64,000 bases of DNA from Alentia gelatinosa. Lineage: Eukaryota; Annelida; Polychaeta; Phyllodocida; Polynoidae. Positions 34,301-45,738 of the stretch are shown piece after piece. Every line of letters starts with the position of its first letter. Positions within the stretch are counted from its first letter, which is position 1. A program made the position numbers and the translations under genes. Where the stretch lies: NCBI GenBank assembly GCA_950022655.1, contig OX465584.1, positions 32,368,988 to 32,432,987 on the forward strand, written 5' to 3'. The notes under the pieces are model-generated. The model saw only the letters and a program-made list of their open reading frames with translations, searched no databases and had not been told where the DNA came from.

Positions 34301-35090
34301 TTGGCTGACGGGACAGAAGGCATGGCTGGTCGGGACGGAGGTCACGCAATGGTGGCTACAACTCTCCAAGCGCAACTTTAGTAGCCTGTATGCGGGTAAG
34401 TTATCTGCTACTGGAGAACAGCACTTAACATCGCACAACTCTAAAAGAAAACATCTATAACAACAATTCTTCCTGGACACTTTATAAGTTTATTTTGTTC
34501 CGTATATATATATGTCTAACATTTCGCCAACCACAAATCAAATTTGAGAAAAAGGTCCATTCGCAACCCTTTTCACCAAGAGAACACTTTCTTAACAATC
34601 ATGTAAGGCAAACAATGGTTTATCTATAGTCATCTTTGGGTACTTCCTGTTCACTGATGCAGCGCGATCACGAAAACTGTCAGCAGTGCACCTAAGGGTG
34701 GCGTTGTGAAAGCATCTGCTTGGCGAGTGTGAGGTGGGTGGCCACACACGACCTGTCGCCGGGTACCAGCTGTGGCGCAGATTGTTTTATTTCCTGGTAA
34801 GGCGAGCAGACGACATTTGTTATAATGGTGACTTGGAGCTGTGTGTGCTGAATGGCAGATCATAATAAGGTGCGAATTGATCAAGAATGGTCTGAGTCAC
34901 CCGCGGATGGAAAATTGCCAACCACAGGTGTTTCTAAAGACTGCATGTCTCAAAGTCATCAGATCTGCGGCAATATTTAGATTTATTGGAAATTAAATTG
35001 ATAGCATGTAGGTTTTGTGTTGAACTACTATTTACCATTTTCATATGCGGTGAATTTATACACAATATTCACTGGTTTCAGACTCAAGCG
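34301..35090. other. Non-coding DNA
   Basis: Nothing recognised. Confidence 0.5.
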
Positions 35091-35356
35091 GTTGTATGCT
35101 CCGCGGGTTAACGGGTAGTAATATCTAAGCGCATGCGAGGATATCGCGAATAGTCTAATCCGAGGAGCATACAACTAAATACTTTTATCTTATACCAGTT
35201 TATATTGATTTTATCATACACCTGGTCCAGACAGGTAGTATACCAATATTAGTTTGCTTTAGTTACACATTATTTTTCCGTATGTAGACCTACTCATTTT
35301 CCGTACGCGCTCTTTATCGCAACCCGGTGCATACAACATATCCGTATGCGCCGGGT
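35091..35356. mobile_element. Hairpin MITE pair
   Basis: GTTGTATGCTCCGCGGGTTA (35091-35110) is inverted at 35156-35175 with two mismatches, forming an 85-bp hairpin. A second hairpin at 35322-35356 has arms ACCCGGTGCATAC and GTATGCGCCGGGT. The reverse of AACCCGGTGCATACAAC (35321-35337) also matches the left end at 35091, so 35091-35337 may be one element. Confidence 0.6.
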
Positions 35357-37316
35357 ATATCAATACAAACTTCCATGATTTTGCATGTCTTGTTTACACC
35401 ACAACTACAGTGCGTTTCCCTCAACATAGCCTAAGGCAATTGATTTAGGTTCAATGTACATGTATTGTAGTATGTATTGCACGAGAAGAGGAATACATCA
35501 ATTTTCCAAAAGTAGCTATGACACACTTACAGATATGCTCGGGAATCTGTATCATCTGTGTACTTTTCGGTATAGAGTTCGCCCAAAAAGGAAAGTCTAG
35601 AAAAAAGTGGCAAGTAATCATTTATATTCAGTGAATATTCCCACAGGTTTTGATCCCTCGCAACATATTAATTGGTATATTAATGGATTAGTGTTATGAA
35701 TAAAATAAAAGATATAGATAAAACCCAGTTTTAGCATGATATTAGAATACACGTATTAATCTTTTGAAAAATGACTCTCATCGCAGTTTATTTACTGGTC
35801 TGGGTCGACTTTATATTTCGATCTGATTCTCCCAATCTCGAGATAGCATTACCTAATTTCAATCAATAAAGCTCTATTAGGTCGTCGTGGTATATTGGCC
35901 CTTTCCTCGTGAGAGTTTCTAGTTCCCTATTGTTGCAACATTCAACAGCTCATACAAAGGATCTGATCTGCATTTTACTGCCTGTAAACTTGGGTTCTGG
36001 GAATAATGAATGAATCATTGACGAGCTAAAGCTGCGAACAGCCACAAAAGAAGCATGAAAACCTGTGGGGAAAGGAGGGGTTTGATGACGCGTGGAGGTG
36101 TGGGGAGGTGAGGCACCGTGAGCATGACATGCCCGGACTGGCTAACCATAATGGGAGGGAGGGTTGTATGGTACCGTAAAACCGTAAAACGAGAAATCTG
36201 CGGGGTGGGTGGTAGGTAGTTTTACGGCATTAGGGAACGGAATGTAAACTTCACGCAGATGAGACTTCACGGGAGGCGAACATAGCAGTATAAGGAGGTG
36301 AATGTTCTCAGAATAACGGAACCACATAAAAGCCACAGGTTGGAGGTCATGGAGGGCAGCTGCCCGACCACGTGATCTCGGGCTGTGCTGCCCCGGGGCT
36401 AGAGAAGGCGGGTGCGTCAGGGTGGGGGCAGTGAGAGGGGGTGGCTTAGGAAGTAAAAACGATAATAATAAGTTTACAGTGAACCAATCTGCAGCAGGGG
36501 GAAATGGTCGACTAAATTCCACGCACGCAAGGTTGTTTCAACAGGTGCGGGCGACCTGATTTCTGGATGAGCCGACTGACGGCCGGTGAGGGGAAAGACA
36601 CGAAGATTTTTAAAAAGATGAAACCTTCACATCAACACGGCCTTATATTCGAGTGCGGAAATGATGAGGGCAGGTTTTAAAGCACTTATGTCTATATATC
36701 CAGTAAAAGACACCTCCCATTGATAATGGAAATACGTTATGGGTAAAAATAATCTTTAATTTACAGCAAAGCGTTGTGTCCGCCATAAGCTTTTCGATTA
36801 TTGTTTGCTCGAGGGTTTGCTGTAATATTTTTGTCTATCTGTTTAACAAGCCTTATTAAAACATACTTCCAGTCGTTTGTTTGTCTGCTTGGATCATTAT
36901 CATGACCCTTTGAGCTGTGTGTAAGAGGGGGTGGTTTCTTCTTGAGAGTGTCTGCAAAACAATTGTATCTTTACACCTAATCCACTCTGCTGTGTCTATA
37001 GACATAGCTCTTCTACCATGGGGCTGGCATAGGAACAAAACACTGACCCGCCGAAAAGCCCGTTTTATTAGCCCAGAGATTCTCCGGGATATCACTCCTT
37101 CACCGGCAGAGTTTGTTTTGTGGCAATCGGAGCAAACATACGCTCGTCAGAACAAAACCTGTGTTGGGAGAGTATGGCTGGGTGCGCGCGTGGTTTACTT
37201 ACTTGCAGAGACGCGCATTTCTGAAAAGTTAACATCACGTCGATATTTACCCAAGCTACGCTTTGTTCATCCCTTTTGTGCACGTCGGATCATTATCGGG
37301 CCGAGAGTTCGTTAGG
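35357..37316. other. Non-coding DNA
   Basis: Short open frames at 36142-36522 and 36917-37315 show no domain, and I reject them as genes. Confidence 0.5.
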
Positions 37317-37350
37317 TCTCGCGAGGTCTCGCGGGTTCTCGTGAGAGGCG
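37317..37350. promoter_or_regulatory. TCTCGCGAG-type motif repeat
   Basis: GGTCTCGCGAGGTCTCGCGG contains TCTCGCGAG twice in near form, followed by TTCTCGTGAGAG. The TCTCGCGAGA palindrome is a known housekeeping-promoter element in vertebrates. The local sequence is CpG-rich relative to its surroundings. Confidence 0.3.
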
Positions 37351-38555
37351 TGAGGACCGTGAGGTGGAGACACTGTCGTCTGGGCCCTCTCACACTGAAT
37401 CAATACAAATACTGTGGGTCGAGCAAATCTCATTGTACACCCTACACTCTAGGGTGTCCCCTTTTTAAACCAAAACGCCTCTTTCTGTGTGGCTTGCGGA
37501 GGGAAGTGTTGGTACTGTTTGGTTTCAATAAACTAACAGGATCAGCATTAGGTAAATTGAGCATTTTATGATGCTTGCAAAACGATTCAATTCACGAAAG
37601 GTGCTTTAAAAAGGCTGCCTATGGCGATATCGGTACCGGTTATCAAGCTCGTACCCTGATGGAAAAGCTGTTCTTAAGCACATTTCCATGGGCGATACTT
37701 TAATAATTCAGTAGGCAACTGTATGACAAGTGTGAGTTGATTGAATCCATACGTCTTGTTGGCAGTACATGTATGTATGTATATACACACTGCATTCAGA
37801 TCAATATTTATATAACTATATAGGATCTACACTCGGAACGTACATTACATACACGCCAGGTGGATTGAACTTAACGTATATTTAGGATGAACACGATAGA
37901 ATTGGTCTGACACTTGTTACATACATGTACTTACAATTACATCATCAAACTTTAGAAGAACAGCAATTCTATACTAGTGGAAGTGATATCTGGGACAAAC
38001 GTAACGCAATATCAAACGCTGAGGAAAACGTGTACATATATACCGGTTTTCAGAACAAACATAGGCACGGGGGGATCCTGGGTTTTTATATCTATACATA
38101 TGTATGTAAGATGGTATTTCACAATGTAGGATGTACGTATAAATAGAAACAATAGCAGAGTTCATTGAGTAAGTCAGTACAATGTCATATCCGCATGTAA
38201 ATCTGCACGAACAGGGCCATATCCTGTCTCCACTAGGCGGGTTCAATTCGGTTTATGTTTCACCTCACCAAGAATGTTTCTGTAAATTATTTTTATTTCA
38301 ACTTTCTTTTTGTTTAACTTCTGTTGTTGGTTAACTTCCAGTGAAAATAAATCTAGGTTTTCAAACAATGTCTTCTATCATTTAAAAAACAAAAACAAAA
38401 CAAATTATAAGTGTGGTGGGTGAATGGAATAGGATTGCAAATGATCGTTCAGACTCATTCACAGATAGTTTTAAACCTTAGGTTTTACTCCCACAGCAGC
38501 AGTGTAATACAACTATAATGCTTGTTTGAACGTTTCTTTGGAATCTGCCTGCTGA

Positions 38556-38588
<33 letters not shown>

Positions 38589-39762
38589 CGATGGTAAAGC
38601 GTACCATCACTGAGAATGCCTATAAGATAGTCACACTTCTGAATCCTCTGGCCGACGAATTTCAATTCCCATCGTTTCTGGTGGTCCTCAATACTTTTTT
38701 GAATTCCCTTTTTATAACTAGCTTCGCTCTATTTTATTCACCAGAAATAGAAACTACAAATCAGTGTGGGTGAAAACGAATCAACTTGGTACAATTGAAT
38801 ATCCTGTGTGACTACAAGTGCGCAATCCATCGTTGTGTATGTATGTAATACTATCCTTGGGTAATTTGGCAGAATGAATCAACATCATAACAATCTGCCC
38901 TTGTTAAATGCAGCGTTGAACCAATTCCAGTCCTGTGTCTAACATATAGTTGACTTATCGATCAGAGCGTATCTGGTCCAATACCAGAACTAATTCCAAT
39001 GAGCAGCTCAGATGCTTTGTTTTTGGATATGTTCCTCTTCCCCTCCCTCCCCACGGTCCCCTGTAGAGATAGTTAATACAGTTTTTATCGGTCACAGTCC
39101 ATCACTCATTCAGGCCAGGTAGGTAATGGCCCTTCAATCCAAATTGTCTATACCTGGACTGTATATTAGATAAATATCCATTTATTTATTCCTCCAAGTC
39201 GGATAATCTTATGAGGTTGGATTCCATTAAGAATTCCCTCTATATCAATTACCCTTTTTAGAAAATTCTTCACATCTGAGATGAGTGTAGCGATCGCCGT
39301 TTCTGAGGCCCGTCAGTAGCCCTAACATACTAAGAAGGCTTATAGACTAACCACTTCATGTTAATCATTTTGAAGCAAAAGTCGTCATAGAACTGTTCCC
39401 TGGTATGGCCCCTGCTTAGTCCTCAAAGTGTGATCTAGACAACTTCCGCATAACAACTGATAGCTCAGTGTCTCTCTAGCGATGAGATTCTCAATATCAC
39501 ATTCAAAGTGCAAACTGCCTACAGATTCTTTGATATTATATTTACACAAGACAATCTTCAATTCTATAGTTGTGGCAGTTTTGTATCATCAGGTAAGTTT
39601 GAGCCATCATACAAAAACGAACAATATTCAGTCGCAGGACTGATTGCTATATTATAAACAGTCAGTAAAATATCTCTGTTTTCCTAATCTTACCCAGACG
39701 AAAAACCTATGAGTTAACTGGCTTGATGATTTATTTGAATTAGCTCCTCAGATTGAGTTGAG
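37351..39762. other. Non-coding DNA with (TA)n at 38560
   Basis: A (TA)14 microsatellite lies at about 38560-38588. Nothing else is recognised. Confidence 0.55.
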
Positions 39763-39915
39763 AGCCATCCATAAAGTATGTACGCAAGAATGCCGGAAAT
39801 GTTGACCCTCACCCCCACCACTACTCCCAATCGTGTACGCAATAGAACAAAGAAGGAGAATACGCAACATTTCTGAAAAATTAGACCCCAACCCTCCCGT
39901 ACTTTATGGATGGCT
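39763..39915. mobile_element. MITE with AGCCATCCATAAAGTA ends, 153 bp
   Basis: Left end AGCCATCCATAAAGTATG and right end (reverse) AGCCATCCATAAAGTACG are 17 of 18 identical. Inside, C-rich tracts and AGAATGCCGGAAATGTTG / CAGAAATGTTGCGTATTC continue the inverted symmetry. I recall similar CCATCCATAAAGTACG MITEs being common in invertebrates. Confidence 0.75.
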
Positions 39916-40662
39916 TCTTGGCAATCAAGTGTCAACCCCTAAGTAGTTGTATGGTTTCACATATATGATAAGAATTGTAAGGTGTGTATTATTTAACTGT
40001 TAATCACAAAAGATCATGAACCTATAATAAATGTTGGACTATCCAAACTACCCAAACATCAGAGGTGGTTTGCTAGTCCTGATTACGTATTTGAAATATT
40101 TGAATATGACATCTCTCCCTCCATGACATATTTATTCACTCATGAGGTATGATATGGATCTGGTTTCAGTGTGTGCACCAGCTTTTAGTATCATTCACAG
40201 CAACGAAACGGTAAATGTCGTTACCAACTGGCATCACCAGATCGCCGATGGTGCATTAACATTTCCTGTCGTCATCAATGATATATCATTAGCTTTAACT
40301 CCCTCGCAATGATGTATTGCACGACAGATGGCTGGGAGATTCATTGTAGATTTTTTAATTCTGTAATAACACTTTCAAAGAATCCTGTGGCTACCTTGTA
40401 CTCTGTGGGTGAGGGGTGACTTCTGTTACTATATACCCATGTCGTATATACATACTGTAAATTTCCCTGTTATCCTGGGGCTACATCATGGCCCTAGGCT
40501 CGTAGGAACATCAATTCCCCTTCAGTACTAGGTAAATACCTCGGGTAATTAACTATATAACGTAAAAATACTGTACTGAACAGTGTTCCATACGGGAAAA
40601 TACGGAACACCTTCACATATACGTTGATTAAATTACTAATTTCGGGTATATAGTAAATATAT
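39916..40662. other. Non-coding DNA
   Basis: A small hairpin GTGTTCC/GGAACAC lies near 40582-40610. Nothing else recognised. Confidence 0.5.
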
Positions 40663-40802
40663 AACGACCTACCATGTTTGTACAAGCTACAAAACTCGAT
40701 GATAATTTACAGTTTGTACGGAACTCGGCATAAAGGCCTCGTTCCGTACGAACCGTAAATATAATCTCGTTTTGTAGCTTCTACAGCATGGTCAGGTCAT
40801 TC
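40663..40802. repeat. Near-perfect 140-bp hairpin
   Basis: The left arm starts AACGACCTACCATG and contains AAGCTACAAAAC and GTACGGAAC. The right arm carries the same words inverted (GTTCCGTAC, GTTTTGTAGCTT, CATGGTCAGGTCATT). Arms are about 60 bp with a loop near 40731-40742. It could be a foldback MITE or a long small-RNA precursor. Confidence 0.7.
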
Positions 40803-41335
40803 ATTTTAAGTACACCACTATTACCCCAATCCTCTTGTACCCAACATTTTCACTTCTTGGGTTCATGAAATAGGAGATATCTGCACTTTACATGTTCGAA
40901 GCATTATGTATGCTTCCCTTGCCTCAAACTGGACCCGTATATAGTTGTGTTTAAAGTTGGACTTGGTTTTGAAGGCTGGTGGAAACACTGACACAAAGGA
41001 ATGCTCCGCGTGGTTAACCACACGGCTGCACGAGGCCAGCTTGTGGTAGCCTACCATACCACCCTCGGCAGACGACAGAATCCGTTTTAAAAGTCGCATT
41101 TTCTTTTATTTCAGCCCACCAAATACAGACACAAAAAAAGGAGTGCTTGATTGACAAGTAGGATTGTAATTGTCTGACGACGCCTGTGGAAGTGACACAT
41201 GAGGAAGTGAACGACTTGAAATATTGTAAGAGTTGATTAGGCAGATTCCAGACCCTGGTTCATGGTAGCAGTCTTAAAGGTCAGTGCCACACGCACACTC
41301 AGGACCAGATGAGATAAGTAAGAACATTTTCAGCC
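40803..41335. other. Non-coding DNA
   Basis: Nothing recognised. Confidence 0.5.
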
Positions 41336-41556
41336 CCGTTCACACATGGTGCGACTGGAGGGCTTGCAATTAGCGGTACCTAGTTTGGGATAGGACATTC
41401 AAAATTGCTTGCAACTGGGCGTACTGGTCGCAAGATACGCAGAAATATGTGTGTGAACTATTGCCGCCGTGACTAGAAAGCTTACGACTGGGCGTACCTC
41501 CAGTCTGCGACTCGGCGTAGGTGCCTAGGTACCTCTAGGTGAACAGTGTGAACTGG
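41336..41556. mobile_element. MITE with GTTCACAC ends
   Basis: Ends read CCGTTCACACATGG and, reversed, CCAGTTCACACTG. The interior repeats TGCGACTGG, GGGCGTACC and AGGTACC words shared with 22550-23070, so both belong to one family. Target duplication unclear. Confidence 0.55.
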
Positions 41557-41979
41557 ATATTATCAATCGGGTGTTTCTTCAGCCTTTTCTCTCTAGATCT
41601 CAAATATGTTCAAAAGTCAGAATTAGGTGTGGAAAGATGTACATGGACTGACAGGAACTGTCTCTTCCTGTCTCTTGTGTCCGCCTATTATGAGCTTCTC
41701 TCTACCTAGATTCTAACGGGAGTTACGTATCTAAGCACCAGAAGAAGATATTACTTAAGTCCTATTGCAATTTCTGCCCATAGAAACCTAACAGTACTTC
41801 ATGTAGTTTCTGTATCCAGCAGTCACAACAATATTAATGAGTATCAATATAATTTTATGCACCATGGTAAGCACTGAATATAGAACTGGCTGAGAAGCGT
41901 AACCATGGCTTTCACTGAGTGGGAGATACAGCTGAACCATTTTTCAACAAGAGACTTTTGACGCTATGATTTATTATAG
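41557..41979. other. Non-coding DNA
   Basis: Nothing recognised. Confidence 0.5.
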
Positions 41980-42125
41980 AGGAAACCTATAAAAGTTTAG
42001 GGCCTGAGTTCGTATCCCATCAAGTTTGAATCGTGTAGTAATTCACACGGCGAAGCCGCGTGAATTTTCTAGTGATTTAAACGACATGGGATCGAGCTCT
42101 CACCCTTAACTATAGGTCAGGAAGG
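41980..42125. repeat. Foldback element with 57-bp arms
   Basis: The centre AATTCACACGGC-GAA-GCCGCGTGAATT (about 42041-42067) is a 12-bp stem with one mismatch. Symmetry continues outward: GTTTGAATC with GATTTAAAC, TATCCCAT with ATGGGATC, GAGTTCG with CGAGCTC, CCTATA with TATAGG. A MITE is likely. Confidence 0.65.
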
Positions 42126-45100
42126 CATATTAGGGACTAAGGTGGTATCCGATTTCAAATAGTGTTTCCCTAAAAATTCTTATAGACTGACTTGTGCTGC
42201 TCATCTAATTAGTTTAAGTAAGAATTTATTTGTAATCAATAACTAAAGGAAAAACATTGTCTGAAATTATAATATACAAATATTGCATCATTTCCAACAA
42301 AGCCTGACTTCTCCATTTTCTGCCTACCATGACAATGCTTTAACATATGGCACATATCACAAAAAGGAGCTTTTTGCTACTTTTCTATTTTGGTAATAAA
42401 ACAGTCCATTTTGACTTCTACTATGAGCACAATAAAAGTTGAGGTATCACAATGATCCTTAAAGAAATCTGTACTTGATTAACCTAGGATTTCATTTTAC
42501 TTCCATATGGAATTCTATGGAATCTTCACTCATATTCTAGAGGTAAAACATTTAGCCTAACTTTTAGCATGATTTCAGAGAAAATATGTCAAAAATGAAA
42601 ACAGATAAATCACCTCAATGAATCCAAAAAATGTATGACAATAAAGCCCATAATCTCTGGTTTAGTATGGTACCCTTTGTAAATATGTATCTTTTTTAGA
42701 GCCTAAGATATGAGAACTTTTGTATCGCAAGTCAAAAATAACTAGTTTTCAGTCCCCAATATGGTTGCGAGGCCTATAGAACAGGCTTCTGAATTTATCT
42801 CAGCCTTCATATTGGCTAACGGGCTAACATTTGTGACATAATCCCCCATAGGATATTTTCCCCAAATATCTCATGGGCGTTGGATACGAGTTCCTAATGT
42901 TGAATCTATGGAGGACAAATTCTAGGGGTGAGATACGATATATCATTTGTTTGAATTGATCCCGTTTATCATAGAAAACCGTTTCTGTTTAGGTTTTACA
43001 TTTACCATTTTGTGATTTGCGCTCATGATTCGGTCTATGCTTCCTGTTGTATTCATAAACCATTAAAAGTTTCGAGTAAAACTGCGTTTTCGATATATTC
43101 ATAGAATGATATTCCATTTGCTTATATTTGCTTCCAATACAGACCATTTAGTCGTCCAGTGAATTCAAATTATCATAACGTTGAGCTGATGTCTATTTCC
43201 TTTTCATTAAACCTTCCATTTATATTGTCCATACAATACATCTACTTCTGAAATAGGTTCTCTGCCACGCTGAATGCATTCCACACTTGTTAACAATTCG
43301 TATATGGCTCGGTAACCGCCTGTCTCCTGTGCTGTTAACACATATTGTCACATCCACATATCACTTCCAGATACACGCATCATATGGATATTATTCACCC
43401 TTTTGTCAAATTCATTATACTCTTGAAGTATAAATGAAAGATCATTTAAGTTTCGCTTGATATTTTCGGATTTAAAATTGCCGTATGACTCACAGGAGTT
43501 TCCTACTTCTGGCGTATAAATTGATGAGTGTAGAACGGACCACACAGAGTCAGAGCAATTACATCTTAATTATTAGAATCCAGTGAGAAGATAGCGTGTA
43601 ATACCTCCCCTTCATTTTGGTTTTGGCACAAAGCGTATTTTCTTATATCAATTACAGATCTAATACGACTCTGAGTCCTTATCAGCTACAAACCTTTTTG
43701 ACGTTTCAGTAAATTTGCGCTTCGAGGAAATACATGTTATGCTTATTAATTGTAGTTATCATTATTCTTATTTATATGATATCAACTTTTGGAGAGCATC
43801 ACGACTTGCCAAAGATGTTTTGTTAGACCCTTAATGCACTCGCTCCTGCCATACTTCGTGACCTATTATTGGGTGTGTCTCATAGCATGATGAAAATATA
43901 CTCTGCTTGTCAGACTGAATGATAATAGCAGAAACCTACGCCTAGTATTAAAACTGATTCAGATTCATGAAAACTAACAGCTTTTTATCGTTATCAAACC
44001 ATCTCGATTATATTGTTATGAGGCTGACGATGTTCGACGTGTTTTCACGGTGATTCAACAGAAACAATCAAGCACTGAATGTTATACTCCTTGACACAGG
44101 AAGCCTGGCACTCCGTTATATGAGGATATCAACCACAAAAAGGCTTCTCTGGGTCTAATTACTCTGCACCAAGAATATCAGAAAAATTACAATCAACAGA
44201 GGACATTTCTAATAGCTTGTGTGTTTTTCAGCTGGACCTAACTTGTAAAGCACCTTGTCCGGATGTATATTAAATGTTGTGGAATATGAAGGTCTTGCTC
44301 CAATAGTCCGGAACGCAAAGACCGTTAACTTCATGGTTTCGCTCTCTAGTCCGGGAAAGTAAGCTACATATGTATATGAAATACATTCATGTGGCTATAA
44401 TTAGATCATTACTTCAAGTTCAACTGGAGTAGCGCTACTTTCGCAAGCCATTGTTATAATATGTGTACATTGCCTAGTACAATGTTCGTATATATGTACC
44501 ATTTCATTATCTACGTTATTCTGCTTGTATTGGCTAACTACATGTACCTTGTTCAGAATGGCTCATTATGCTAATGGCAACATGATACCACACTACCGTA
44601 GGATTTTTGGTGCAGTAATCATAATACTAATTGTCGTCCAATCGAGTCGTACCAGTCTGTGTCTATCATGTTAACTACCATTCATTATGGAACATCCTCT
44701 ATGATATCAGACTTAGTATAGCTTTTTATATTATGTTCTGTTGCATATAGGAAATATTGTCGTAGCGTATTCAACGGAATGTCACATTAGAGACTGGATC
44801 TAATTACAGGAAATGAAAAGATAGAGGAAATATAATTATATACAAATTCTTCTGTTCAGTTTCGCTTGGTTGCCGTACTTGTGTACTGTGTTTATCAAAT
44901 CTGTCCCCATTTTTCGAAAATTTTATTTAAGATAAAGCGCCTTTAGCCCCCGATTTACGACATAGTCATAGGCATCACGCGCATGTATGCCCTTTACCAC
45001 CAACATGGTCATCTACTCTTCTCTTATATGGTCGCCTGAGAAGATTGCTCACTTTATTGAACGTTATGTTCCAGATTTGGGTGGTTGTAATCGTCTGATG

Positions 45101-45659
45101 GTCGGCGGAGTGAACTGGTCATTAAGCAGGAGCCTGTCGTATGAACTTCCCATGACAAGGCTTCGTAGTTAAAATTTAATCGTGCTATGTAGAATCCATT
45201 CTCTGATTACAGTAATTGAATAACAATCAAAATCAACAATTCAATAGCTGTCTATGATATGGGGAGATTGAACTGAATGGAATAAATGATACAAGAGGAG
45301 AGTTATAACGACGTCGTTGATGAGTAGGTCTTACCACTCGATTACAACGAAAAGGAATCACGAAAAATCAAATATCATATTCACGTAACCGATCTTTTAC
45401 TGGCGGAGCTTCAGTTATTGTTGCTGATTATACCCCGAAACGTTCTTCCTCTATTGAAAAAGAAGGGTAATTCAAAATAGATTTTCTATAGTGTAGAAAA
45501 TCTAGAAAAAGTCAAACAAACAGAGGAAGACACCTACATAGAAAAGTTGAAGATGAATTTCATTTGCATTGAATGCTGACCCTAAAGGCCACACATCGAT
45601 ACCGCTTAACACATAAAGGTGATGTCCATGTACCTATACGAATTTAATCTAAAACATAC
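42126..45659. other. Non-coding DNA
   Basis: No gene, RNA or repeat recognised. Confidence 0.5.
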
Positions 45660-45663
45660 AACT

Positions 45664-45738
45664 ATGCCAACTGGGAGTCGAACCCACTCCCTCGAACATC
45701 AAGGATAACATTCTGACGCTACATCAAGAGGGTTGTGG
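45664..45738 (-). repeat. tRNA-like SINE or tRNA pseudogene
   Basis: On the minus strand a good B box (GTGGGTTCGACTCCCA) follows a 50-bp segment with TGATGTAGCGTCAGAATG in the A-box position. TGCCA at the start and TGGCA at the end can pair, but the rest of the acceptor stem does not. A working tRNA is unlikely. Confidence 0.5.

Noticed and set aside
37092..37315. Open frames on both strands near the TCTCGCG motif
   Set aside because: Short, no domain, and overlapping on both strands.
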